Below, in pieces: positions 54,564 through 64,000 of a stretch of 64,000 nucleotides of DNA. The stretch lies in contig VNWV01000002.1 of the NCBI GenBank assembly GCA_009801085.1, positions 1,860,001 to 1,924,000 on the forward strand, read 5' to 3'. The DNA is from Lasiodiplodia sp. COLG20. Lineage: Eukaryota; Ascomycota; Dothideomycetes; Botryosphaeriales; Botryosphaeriaceae. The position numbers were made by a program, and so were the translations under genes. Below the pieces are notes generated by a model. It was not told the origin of the DNA. It made no database searches and saw nothing but the letters and a program-made list of their open reading frames with translations. Position 1 is the stretch's first letter. Each line of letters starts with the position of its first letter.

Positions 54564-56336
54564 ATGAACGGCTACGATTCCATCCTTCCCGCTCTAGAGC
54601 AGAAGCTCGAGTCTTTTCGCCGCTCCGACCAGGAGCGTGATGCTCTCTTACAGGTACGCTGTCACGCTGCAGTACACAGCAAACGCCTGGCAGACTTCGC
54701 GCCTTGCCGTTTGCACGCCGCTCAGCGACTCTGCTTGCCGCTGAAAGTATCCCCCGTCCTCTGTGCACCGCTGACGGTCTTGCAGGAAATCGTGCGCCAG
54801 TATGAGCAGCTTAAAATGGCATTCAACGAGAAGTGCGGCGACTTCGACAACGAGGTACAAGCGCGTAGATATTGGCAGCAGCAGTTCTCCGAAGCCAGCC
54901 GAGTCCTTGCTATGACCCGCCAGCAGGCAGACAGTTCGCCCTTCGTTCTAGCCTTAATCGACGGCGACGGTGCCGTCTTCACCGAGGCCCTGCTGCGTGC
55001 TGGCGCCGACGGTGGATCCGACGCCGCACACAAACTTCACAGTGAAATAAGGAACCACATATTGGATGTTTATGAGGGCAGCGCCGGCAGCTGGTCTATC
55101 ATGGTGCATATCTATGCCAACCTGGAAGGCTTAAGCAGGAAGTTAGCCTCGGTAGGCATCATCAAATCGCCCCAGGAGCTGCATGTTTTCGCCCGTGCCT
55201 TTAGCTTGCACCAGCCGTTGTTCAATTTCATCGACGTCGGCAGCGGCAAGGAGAGGGCCGACCACAAGATTAAAGGTACGTCTGCCCGATCCAACTCCTT
55301 CGTTGCAAACCCAGGCTACTTGTCGCACTGCGGGGTGGCTTTCAGCTGATCGGAGGCCACCCGGCCCTCCCTTAGCCTTGGGCAGTACTGACAAACGACC
55401 AGAAATGATGCGTGTGTTCATCTCCAACATTCAGTGCAAGCACATAGTTTTTGGCGGATGCCACGATAATGGTTATCTTCCTAACCTTGAGTATGCATCA
55501 CACTCGCCTGGTAGATGCAATACTGACGGGCTTGCTGTAGTCCTTACAAGCACGATCCCACGCTCGCCAACCGTATTACCCTGTTGGAAACCACGCCTGC
55601 GACGGCTGGCTTTATTTCGCTTAAGTTCAAGACCGTGAACTTCACCTCCGTCTTCAGATCGGATGAGCTCCCAGAAACTCGTCCGATGGTGCAACCTCTG
55701 CCACCTGCTCCGGTCAAAACAGTTTCTCCCGTGCAAACCGTTGTTTCGCCGCAGTCGGCCACGTCTCCATCTAGTAATGGACTTCGCAGCGGAACACCTG
55801 TCACGACGTCGTCTTCGTGGGCTACGGTTGGAAAGTCGGGAATGACCAGCAAGAGCATCTCCATCGCGCCTGCGAAGCCAAAGGAGAAGAAGTTTGTTTA
55901 TCTCAACGCCTATGACCAGCGTGTCGACGAGAAGCTCGCCAAAGTTGAGCGTGGTGCTCTAGAGCGTTTCCACGCCAAGATCGCAAAACAGAAGATGTGC
56001 AACGAATACCATTTGAAGGGCGCCTGCACCTTAGGTCTCAGTTGTCCGTACGGCCACGGCGAGAAGCTCAGCCCCGTGGATCGTCTTGCTTTGCAGCACA
56101 AAGCCAGGAATATTCCGTGCACTTTCCTGAGCGATTGCCGTGAGGTCAACTGCTACTATGGCCACAATTGTCCTTACGATGAATGTACCCGTGGTGACAA
56201 CTGCTACTTCTCCATGACACACGACATGGATAGGGTAAGCCATCTCCACTTCTGCTGTGATGGCACATGCTGATTCCGTGGACAGGTCCCAAGGATGAAA
56301 ATGTTCGAAGACGGTACTATCGACATCCTCAATTAA
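54564..56336 (+). CDS. CCCH zinc-finger protein with N-terminal NYN-like (DUF7923-type) domain
   Basis: Five exons, 54564-54653, 54786-55275, 55403-55490, 55541-56234 and 56286-56336, give 470 residues. A coiled segment (residues 1-75) leads to a domain starting near residue 85, VLALIDGDGAVFTEALLRAG, continuing ELHVFARAFSLHQPLFNFIDVG, MMRVFISNIQCKHIVFGGCHDNGYLPNLD. The acid-rich core IDGDG and the later GGCHDNGY resemble NYN/PIN nucleases, where aspartates bind metal (inference). Zinc fingers follow: a classical C-x8-C-x5-C-x3-H (CNEYHLKGACTLGLSCPYGH, near residue 377) and a second degenerate C-x5-C-x4-C-x3-H, then a third Cys-rich segment. Such proteins are common in Pezizomycotina but uncharacterised. 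An RNA-binding or RNA-cleaving role is plausible. Confidence 0.85.
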
Positions 56337-56939
56337 ACGCACCGACAGATCTAACGTGGCGGATTTGACGCTTTGGCTCGTCGGATCCAGGAGCTCAGCC
56401 ACCAGTAAAAAATTGACAAATGGTGGGGATCTGCATGCCCGCATAACCACCGCATGACCTGGACGGTCCGTTGGGCCGCCAGGGCTGAGCACTAACAAAA
56501 ATATCGCTTTACGGCTACTTTCCCTATTTCCTTCGGGGTTGGCGGCGATTTATTATTCTACACCGCGAATTTCGGTTCACTTCACCCATAAGCCTAATTT
56601 CTTAACGAAATATTGGGGGACTTTACCACTATCATATTCTTTTCAAAGGTTCTGAAAGGTTAGTGAAAAAAAAATTGATGACCGGGGACTTTCTTTTTTT
56701 CTTAAAAAAAAAATAACAATATCCGCTCGCGTGAGATTCACATGCACAGGAAAGTGCTCAATAGCAGCCAGATAGAAGGCTAAAGCCAAGGTATGGTATG
56801 ATAAATTAGCGCAAAGGTGCATAAACATGAGTCACGGGAAGAATTCTGAACCAACCAAATTCATGATTCTTCTAGTAAAGTCGTCGAGCGAGGTTAAGGA
56901 TCACCATACCCATAAATACTAAGCACAACTTTCCCCTTC
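56337..56939. other. 3' intergenic region between convergent genes
   Basis: 603 AT-rich bases with A runs near 56665 and 56705. Contains two facing 3' ends. No gene seen. Confidence 0.6.
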
Positions 56940-58769
56940 TCAAGTGTCCTTCTCGTGCACCGGCAACACCGCTCCCTGTCTTTTCATCTTTCCTTTTCCC
57001 CCCTTCCTCCTCCCCCACAGTAGGCCCCACCGATCCATCACACTTCCCAGCGCCCTCACGACCCTCTCAAAGAAAAGCCAGCCCACGAAGCCGCCGGAAA
57101 ACGAGACGGCGAGGATCCAGAAGACCCAGAAGAGATCCTCCCCGGCGGCGAAGCGGCCGGACATGGAAAAGATGCCGGCCACGACGGAGAAGGGGACGAG
57201 CACGGTTGCCAGGGCCGACAGCCGGCCCATGCTGCGCGCTTGCTTGTTGGCCAGGAGGCTTTGCTCGTTGGACAGCACGCTCTGCTCGTTGGACAGCACG
57301 CTCTGCTCATTGGCCAACACGCTCTGCTCGATGGCCGCACGCTGCTCGTACGTTGCGAGGGTGGCGGCGAAACGGGCGTGCAGGGCATGGGTACGTAAGC
57401 GGAGAGCGTGCCAGGACTGGCGTTCGCGGTCGTCGGTGTTATTTTGATTTTTGCTGCTGCTGCTGCTGTTATGATTTAGGTGCGGGCTATCTCCGTTAGA
57501 AGGAGGAAGGGTGAAGGACGAAGCCGTCGTCGTGGAGTAGAGCGTCCGGAATATGTCGTCTATGTCCTTCATACGGTTCATGACGGTCATCATATGGTAG
57601 GTCAGCGCGTGGAAATACTCGCGCTGCCACGCCGAGTACCAGGACGAGCCCGAGGTGTAATGGGCTTTGCTGAAGCTGGTCTTGCTCCACAAGTAATAGT
57701 AGTCGATCTCCTTGGACCGGATCACGCCTTGCCAGCTTGAAAGGAGGAGCTTCCGGATTACGTCTGTTGCCGAGCGCGGGTCCGACGTCGTCAGGTGTCT
57801 TTGGTAAATGTAGGTATGGATGAGGTTGTCAAAGAATGAAAGACTGAGCGGTCTCGATGGGGGTTTGTGCCACTGCTGCGAATCTTCGGGCAGCCTTTCG
57901 ACGGAGAAACGAGCGGGTATGGGTATACGGTCGTCACTCAAGTCGGAGTGCTGAAGAGTTAGATTGTATACTGGCTCATCCGATGGCGGCGTCATATGCA
58001 ACTTGTGGATGACTTTCTCAAGTATGGGATCAACGAGAAGAAGAGCTGGTAAGGAATCAGTCCATGGTGTGGCGGACGTTCACCAAGGGATGATATCACC
58101 TATCCAAGAGCCATCTGAGTTGTTTGTAGACCAGAAAGATACCAGGTGTGCGCTGGGGTGGTATGCGCGGTCTCCGTCAAGGTATTGCATCATCCGGTCC
58201 AGAACAGTATCTTTCCCGATATAGATACCAAATTCTTGCTTCGGATGAGGGTCAACACCATGTAACTGGAATGTCTTGACCCTCCAATATTGGTTACTGT
58301 CGTGAGCGAGGCAATCTTCATCAACAAGGTCATCGACGTAGGGCCCAGCAGCATGTGCCAAGAATACAATGGGAGGTGCTCCGATATAAGCTCCGATGAT
58401 ATTCACATATCTCTGGTCAAGATCTTCAAGGATTATTAGCCGATTTGAAGTCGATGATTGTGTCGAAGTCGTTGGGTGAGGCGTGTTTAGATGGGTACGT
58501 AGATCCTCGGCATCTTTCGCTCTTCGAACTACGGGCTTCTGGGAGCTGGAAAAATCTATGACAGCAGCTGAGCCTTTTTCGACACCATCAACGCTGGTTG
58601 ACCAAGGGTGCTGGAAGTTCGAGGGAAATAATAACTGTCTGGTCTCGAGCGCTAGCCTTGCGTAGGCTTGCTCCGGTTCACAGTCTCGCGCTAAGGCTTT
58701 AAGTCCATCAGTGCTGCTCAGCGGACTACTTTTGAGGAATTTCAAACCTTTTTGAGGTCCGTCACTCAT
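56940..58769 (-). CDS. CorA-like membrane protein with heptad NEQSVL repeats
   Basis: Two exons, 58769-58100 and 58045-56940, give 591 residues; the intron uses a GTGATA donor at 58099 that preserves WIALLLVDP. The N-terminal 450 residues are soluble and partly helical (RLIILEDLDQRYVNIIGAYIG, YYYLWSKTSFSKAHY). Close to the membrane part is a run of four near-identical seven-residue units, NEQSVLS or NEQSLLA. Two membrane helices are at about 509-526 (ALATVLVPFSVVAGIFSM) and 533-552 (FWVFWILAVSFSGGFVGWLFF), the CorA/Mrs2 layout. The GMN signature loop is absent: the corresponding stretch reads FSMSGRF. It probably belongs to the fungal CorA-like proteins whose transport activity is unproven. 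A Ser run (five TCN/AGC codons) lies near residue 415. Confidence 0.82.
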
Positions 58770-59303
58770 TCCCTAGGTTTTCCCGTCGCAGATACCAGTG
58801 AGCATGGTTCCACTGTAGCTGCGAGAGACTATTCAAAGGGAGGTTTTAAGATATTGAGGCTCTAGGCTGCTACCCCGCCATTTCCAGCCAGCCTTACGTC
58901 TGAGAACACGAATTGCATGATAAGCCGTTAAGGTAGCTCTGAGTAATTGGGATGCTAATTGGACATGCTCGCAGTGTCGGTGACGGAAATGGCCTGGCCT
59001 GAGGCGAAGTGCAGGCGCCACCAAGAACACCATCGCCGTGAACCTATTATTCTCTAGTACCGCAGATGCACCAGACTCTAATGTGACATTTTGCATGCCA
59101 CACCTATTACATGCAGACACTGCCACGTCTACAGATGAATCGTTATTGGCGCGTCGGCGGCAGTTGATCTTAGTTGGTTGTACGAGGCTGGCACGTAGCA
59201 TCTACAAATACATTTTTAGTTGCTCAAGCTGCAACCTTTCACATACCACCGCACACCCTCAGTATTGTTCACTTCGCTTGACTTTTGCGCGACCTACAAA
59301 GCT
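58770..59303. other. Intergenic upstream of CorA-like and mini-gene
   Basis: 534 bases between diverging genes. A 122-codon minus frame (58833-59201) has no recognisable features. Confidence 0.5.
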
Positions 59304-59546
59304 ATGGCGATAGAAGGACCAAAGTGGACTCAAGATATGCACAACAACCCAGGCGTTGAACGTCGGGATTCGGAAGGTCGGGTCAACGAAAAAAAAGGCC
59401 AGGAAAGGCAAAAAGAGATGCAGCGGAGGAAGCAGAAGCAAAACGATAAGGTAAGTTTTGACTATTCGAACTACGGCATAAAGGACTCCTCATGCTCTGA
59501 TATCGATGCGAATTCGGCTCGATATTTGTAGATCCAGCACCACTGA
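59304..59546 (+). CDS. Putative 53-residue charged protein
   Basis: Two exons, 59304-59450 and 59532-59546, give a 53-residue protein. It starts MAIEGPKWTQDMHNNPGVER and continues with a very charged helix, EKKGQERQKEMQRRKQKQNDK, then IQHH before the stop. The intron has a good GTAAGT donor and a TTGTAG acceptor and the phase is maintained. The compositionally normal start, the in-phase splice and the helix are the support; I do not recognise a family and no domain is known. Too small for confident calling without transcript evidence. Confidence 0.45.
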
Positions 59547-60120
59547 CAAGACGAAGACTTCAATCCAGAGTGGCAATAGTAGACAACACTGAGGGGCGTG
59601 ATTCGGCGCTCGACATCAGCCCCTCCGGCTGTCGCTACTGTATTCGGAATGTTACACACAAAGTTAGGAGTAGGAGGGTTGGTTTTACTCGTCGGAAAAA
59701 AAAAAAAAAAACAGAAATGGTTCTTGTTTATTACTCTTCTACATCTCAACCGAGGGAAATTGGATAGCTTAGGGATCGCAAGCTTCAGACGTATGTCCTA
59801 ATTTCATAATCCTTCCATTGGAGATGTATTGCATGTACGCTTGGTTTTGCTGCGCAGGGAGAACGAGTTCCTCGAAAGGCTTGATTTGGATAGATGTCAC
59901 TTTCCCGACTTGTGCAAATAGCTATAAGACTTGAGGATGCGCTAAAGATTATTTGCTGCTCATAATATGTATAGGTTGCGCGCATCTCGGAGGTTTGCTT
60001 CTATTCCGACGTCCGAGGACGGGAGGCCAGAGCTCCTCCCTCTTCCGCGGCCCGCCGCACCACCCACCTCCAAGCTTCTGGAAGCTCGACCCGCACCACT
60101 CACTCACTCACCACCAGCCC
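59547..60120. other. Intergenic, mini-gene to DUF423 gene
   Basis: 574 bases with a run of 14 A at 59698 and AT-rich sequence until about 59990, then C-rich sequence before the next ATG. No gene seen. Confidence 0.55.
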
Positions 60121-60751
60121 ATGTCCCAGTCATACCAGACCTTTCCCTCCTCCTCCATCCACCACTCCTCCGCCGACCCCGCGACCCATTCAATTGCCGA
60201 AGAAGAGACCCAGCTCATCCGCCGCGACCTAGCCGACACTAGTACGACCGACACCTTGCTCACCACCATGCCCGGCATCTTCTGGACCATCGGCTCGCTC
60301 TACGGCGCCGCCAGCGTCGCCATCGGCGCCTTCGGCGCGCACGGCCTGAAGTCGCGCATCGCCGACCCCCAGCGCATCGCGAACTGGAACACGGCTGCGC
60401 ACTACCAGGTACGTACAAACACATAAATGACTACACAACCTACACCTCCCAATCCCCCAAACCACAACTGTAAAAAAAAAACCCCCCTCATCACTAACAA
60501 ATCCTCCACAGCTCATCCACTCGGGCGTCATCCTCCTCGCCTCGGTCGCGGCGCCGCAGAACAAGCTGGCCATGACGCTGCTGACGGCCGGCGTGACCAT
60601 GTTCTCGGGCTCCATCTACCTGCTCGTCCTCGACCCGGCCCGCTTCAAGGCTCTCGGCCCCGTCACGCCGCTCGGCGGGCTGTGCATGATTGGCGGCTGG
60701 GCCGCGCTGGCTTTCGGCCGCGGTAGGGTCCCCGTCCCGCCGAGGGCTTAA
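60121..60751 (+). CDS. TMEM256/DUF423 family membrane protein
   Basis: Two exons, 60121-60408 and 60512-60751, give 175 residues with a 103-base intron after AAHYQ. From the internal methionine at 60268 the sequence is the DUF423 core: MPGIFWTIGSLYGAASVAIGAFGAHGLKS in part, HYQLIHSGVILLASVAAP, LTAGVTMFSGSIYLLVLD and TPLGGLCMIGGWAALAFG. Four membrane helices are expected. The first 49 residues (MSQSYQTFPSSSIHH...) are Ser/Thr-rich and may or may not be translated; the true start could be 60268, which would give a protein nearer the usual 120-130 residues. Function of the family is unknown; bacterial and animal members are small integral membrane proteins. Confidence 0.87.
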
Positions 60752-61859
60752 ATAAAAAAGAAACAATAGGGACGAAGAAAAGAAAAGTGAAATGTAGCGT
60801 GCGGTTTACATATGAGTTGTGGGTTAATCGCATGGAAGGATGGGTTATACATATCTGAGGGTTTCCTTCTTCCTCGTAGATGGCGAAAGTCAGCTGAGGG
60901 AGAGTATAAATATGATGGTGCGCCCGGATGGGCGCGCAGGCATGCAGTCTTCAGAGGATACAATGTCCTTGTGCATAGGCAGTTTGATAGAGGTGAGTGC
61001 TGATTAGAACCATGCTATTGCAGAAGAAAGGAATTGGACGACTTGTGCTACCGTCACTTCCGTTTCTCCGCCCAGTCAAAGTCACAATTGCAGGACTGCT
61101 TCAGGCAACATTGATATCGTATAGATATTCTTCATCCATGCTCCGAGAACCCCGTTTTCTAAAACTACAAGAGTAACCAGCCTGCTCAACGAGGAAAAGA
61201 AATTGGAGAAAAAAGAGATATTCTCAAAGGAAAACGGGATGATGAGGTGTGCAGTGTGCCAAAAAAGAAAAAAGGAAAACTGATTGGAATGCCCTTCAGT
61301 AACACGAAAGTGCTCGCGCCTTCAGCGCGTCGGTGTGATAACCCATTTGCTCCAGTAACTTGGTGTTTCCCAGACCGTGCGTTTATCCCATGTGCTCTCC
61401 AGGCACGACGCATCCCGCAGCTTTAGCTGCTCAAACTCCAAAGTAGTCAAAGAGATTCCTATGTTCCGGCCGTGAGTGTGAGTCGGGGGGTATTTCGTTA
61501 TCGAAAGAGAAAAGTGAACGGCGGATAGACACAGTCCACCAGGGTAGACTGTCTGGTAGGATCCTGATATCAGTTCGAATCGAAGATGCTGACGTGCTGA
61601 GCGCTTGAACAAAAACCCGCTGATGCAATTGCCGAAAAAAAAAAAAAAGAAAAACAAAGGCCATGGACTTTCCATGCCTGTGTCCATAACCACCAACTCC
61701 CAGTCTTTTTCTAGGTCGTCTTGACCGATTGAGTAGACCGCCGCCAATCCGAATGCATGACTTAAGGGCCGCTTCGCACAAATAGAAAACTTCCAAAGAT
61801 CTGCATGCAATACGCATGCATCGCGAAGAATTATGACAAGGAAAAGAGAGGAGAAACAC
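60752..61859. other. 3' intergenic region, 1.1 kb
   Basis: Between convergent DUF423 and GRR1 genes. AT-rich, with A runs at about 61260-61275 and 61634-61650. Several frames of 60-200 codons on the minus strand (61322-61924) cross the poly-A tract and are not credible. Confidence 0.55.
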
Positions 61860-63817
61860 TTAGCCCAGCACTTCACTGCCGTCGCCAAAGTCTTCGTCCA
61901 TCTCTTCGCCAATGGCCGTGGCACCCATCATGGCCGTTACTTGCTGGTGCACATTGACATTGACAACCATGTCAGCCTCGTCGGCATCGTCATACATGGT
62001 ACCGTCGGTTTCGTATGTGGGGTTGGTTTCTTCCTGGTTGAGGTGGTCACGCAACCGAGCAACTCCGTTACCGGAGAACACACAAAACACATCGCGCTGG
62101 TGCTCGTTGAATTCTGTGCGAACAGTCAGCAGGGGCAGCGAGATATGAGCGTTTGACTTGGCATACCTGGTGGGGCCTCACGACAGAACACCAAGAGATC
62201 CTCGCGCAGGAATGCCTGCACGCCTGTCAAACTCAGGTGAGTCAAGCGAGGGCAGTTGTTGAGCAAAGCGTGGATCCCCTGCAGGTGAAACGTTAGCAAA
62301 GTCCTGCGAATTCATGCACGGGCGTCTTACATTTAGCGTCAGCAGCGTGCAGTAGCTGAGATGCACGCGTTCAAGGGAGCACGGGGCGGCCTGTCCATTC
62401 GCACCCTGGTGTCTTTGCCTGGCAAGCGCCATGATGCTCTTGTCGGTGATGTTGCCGCACTTGACAAGGCCAATCCGCTTGAGCTTGGTGAGCGTCGAGA
62501 GCTGTTCAACAGACTTGTCCGTCAGATTTTGACAGCAGGCGAGGTCAATGTAGCGGATACGAGTGCACATCCGAATCAATTGCTGGACACCAGTGTCGGT
62601 GATCCGCGAACAGTGGCCAAGGTGGATGTAGTGGAGGTTCTTGCCAAGCTTCGTGATCGCCGCAACGGCACGGTCGGTGATCTGACGGCATTTTGCCAGG
62701 ACGAGGTTACGCAAGCGTGGGGCGGCCGTGATGATCTTCTGGACACCAACGTCGTTGAGCTCTCCACAATCCGTCAGATCCAGTATGCGGAGGCTCTCGT
62801 ATGTAGCATCCGCCGGCAAGTTGAGGAAGGCGTGGTCCGTGATGCGGGAGCAGTGCGCTAGGCGGAGTTCCCGGAGGTGGCGACCCTCTCTGATCAAAGC
62901 AGTGACTGAGGCATCCTCCAGGTTCCTGCAGTTTTCCAGGTCTATCTCCAGAATGTAACGGCAGTTGTTTGCGAATGCCATGACAGCATTGTCGGTGATT
63001 TGGCTGCAATTGTTGAATTTGAGCTGCAAACAGCAAATTAGTATCAGCGAATGCGAACAGGGAATGGAAGACTTACCCTCTTCACATTCCTGCAGCTGCG
63101 AGCAACGGCCTCCAAAGACTCATCGCTGATCTTCCTGCACCCGCTGATGTTCAATCCCTGGAGCTTCAGACAATTCTTTGCGAGAGCGAGCATGGTCCGG
63201 TCGGTAAGGTTGTCCAACTCGGTCACATCCAAGGCCAGGAGGCTACGGTTGCCTTCCAGCATAGCCTCAAGACTGAGGTCGGTGAGCTTAACACACTTGG
63301 TCAGAGTCAGGCGCTCGATCCTCTTGCAGCTCGAGAAGGGCTGCAGAGTGCCGTCGCTGACCTCGACGCCGAGCGTTGAGAGATTGAGTCTCTTCACCAG
63401 GGTCTGGTAGTCAAAGTAGCTGTCCACCTTCCTGATCGCTTGGACGACGGTGTGTACGCTTGGCCATTTGTTGGTCTGTGGGCGGTGCCACAATAGGCCT
63501 ACGCTATTCCGAGCCCAATCCTTGGATACGAGCATGCAGGACTTGAGATCTGCGGGCGACGAGAGCTTTGCGAATATCGAGATCATGAGCTCGGCAGGAA
63601 GGCGGCTGATAGGCGAGAGACGGCATCTCTCCTCCATCTCGCGGGCATAGACATCTTCCTCGGAGGTGGAAGGAGCAATGGACGACTGCGAATCGTTGGC
63701 CTGCAACATGAAAGAGTCGTTGTCGTCGTCGGGGCAGCGCTCGGGCGAGGTCGAAGCAGAGGATTCGGAACTCGCCCGGCCGCCAGAAAGGCGTTCTTGC
63801 CGGCGGGAACGGGTCAT
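61860..63817 (-). CDS. grr1: F-box/LRR protein Grr1 (SCF ubiquitin ligase substrate receptor)
   Basis: Four exons, 63817-63077, 63023-62331, 62278-62167 and 62113-61860, total 599 residues. The start is the ATG at 63817 (MTRSRRQERLSGGRASSES); the frame continues upstream only from a TTG. The F-box is near residues 67-110 (LSPISRLPAELMISIFAKLSS, KSCMLVSKDWARN). About 13 cysteine-containing leucine-rich repeats follow, for example LKLQGLNISGCRKISDESLE, LTDLSLEAM, HLRELRLAHCSRITDHAF, YIHLGHCSRITDTGV and IDLACCQNLTDKSVEQL. The C terminus VFCREAPPEFNEHQRDVFCVF is strongly conserved in fungal Grr1/GrrA. The protein targets G1 cyclins and nutrient-signalling factors; in Aspergillus, grrA is needed for meiosis. 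All introns are GT-AG. Confidence 0.95.
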
Positions 63818-64000
63818 TGTGTGGGCGCGTGGGGGAGTAGCGGCGGCGGCGTCAGGGTGGAGGGAGGAGAACAAGGGTGTCGCCCGCCCGCCGGTGGGGG
63901 TCGAGCTGGACGGAGTGCTCGCGAACGACTCCAGGATGGCGGCTGCGTGCTACCGGGCACGCCGTGATGTCGTTGGAGGGGTGGAAGCGTGGAGGCAGAG
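63818..64000. promoter_or_regulatory. GRR1 upstream region to window edge
   Basis: 183 GC-rich bases, presumably 5' leader and promoter. The Grr1 frame remains open here but lacks an ATG. Confidence 0.4.

Noticed and set aside
63818..63874. Grr1 start at 63874
   Set aside because: The codon there is TTG; the first ATG in frame is at 63817.

Overview
This window is nuclear DNA from a filamentous ascomycete (Pezizomycotina). The evidence is short GT-AG introns of about 45-160 bases with CTAAC/CTGAC-type branch sites, and a gene set with full-length fungal homologues (Set1/COMPASS Spp1, PP2A scaffold Tpd3, dynactin p62, Smc5/6 Nse3, Aim18, Grr1). A dothideomycete is my best guess for the class, but that is inference; no rRNA or mitochondrial marker is present. 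About 29 protein-coding loci are supported, most by reconstructing splicing by hand. I found no convincing tRNA, rRNA, CRISPR array or intact transposon.

Layout. 1-1848: a HAL4/SAT4-type kinase running off the left edge. 1849-5039: gene-poor, with degenerate repeats and an assembly gap of 99 N. 5040-10576: an accessory-looking block with a broken glutathione S-transferase (GST), an intact GST head to head with it, a branched-chain aminotransferase and a ketopantoate reductase-like enzyme. 11667-23028: a housekeeping block with TPD3, cytosolic Phe-tRNA synthetase beta, SPP1, NSE3 and AIM18. 24890-25736: a secreted, probably GPI-anchored Pro/Ser/Thr-rich wall protein. 25737-32170: a 6.4 kb gene desert. 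32171-43587: RPS3, a myotubularin phosphatase, a cytosolic GH5 glucanase-like protein, a small membrane protein, an NDUFAF5-like methyltransferase and dynactin p62. 44915-51037: an F-box/WD40 protein and a fungal-type protein kinase with a DMG motif and EGQDT repeats. 51873-63817: RPS7, another GST, a CCCH zinc-finger protein with a likely NYN-like domain, a CorA-like membrane protein, a tiny 53-residue gene, a TMEM256/DUF423 protein and GRR1.

How the genes relate. Most are independent housekeeping functions. The plausible functional group is the 5-10.6 kb block. The aminotransferase interconverts valine and 2-oxoisovalerate, the precursor of ketopantoate, and a PanE/ApbA-fold reductase lies next to it in the same direction, with two GST genes just upstream. 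It could be a remnant of a small specialised-metabolism or detoxification cluster, but no core synthase is visible. The clearest sequence oddities are two apparent GC-AG introns (FRS1 and YMR1), two independent lesions in one GST, and a 72-base kinase intron whose only in-frame stop is the TAG of its own acceptor.
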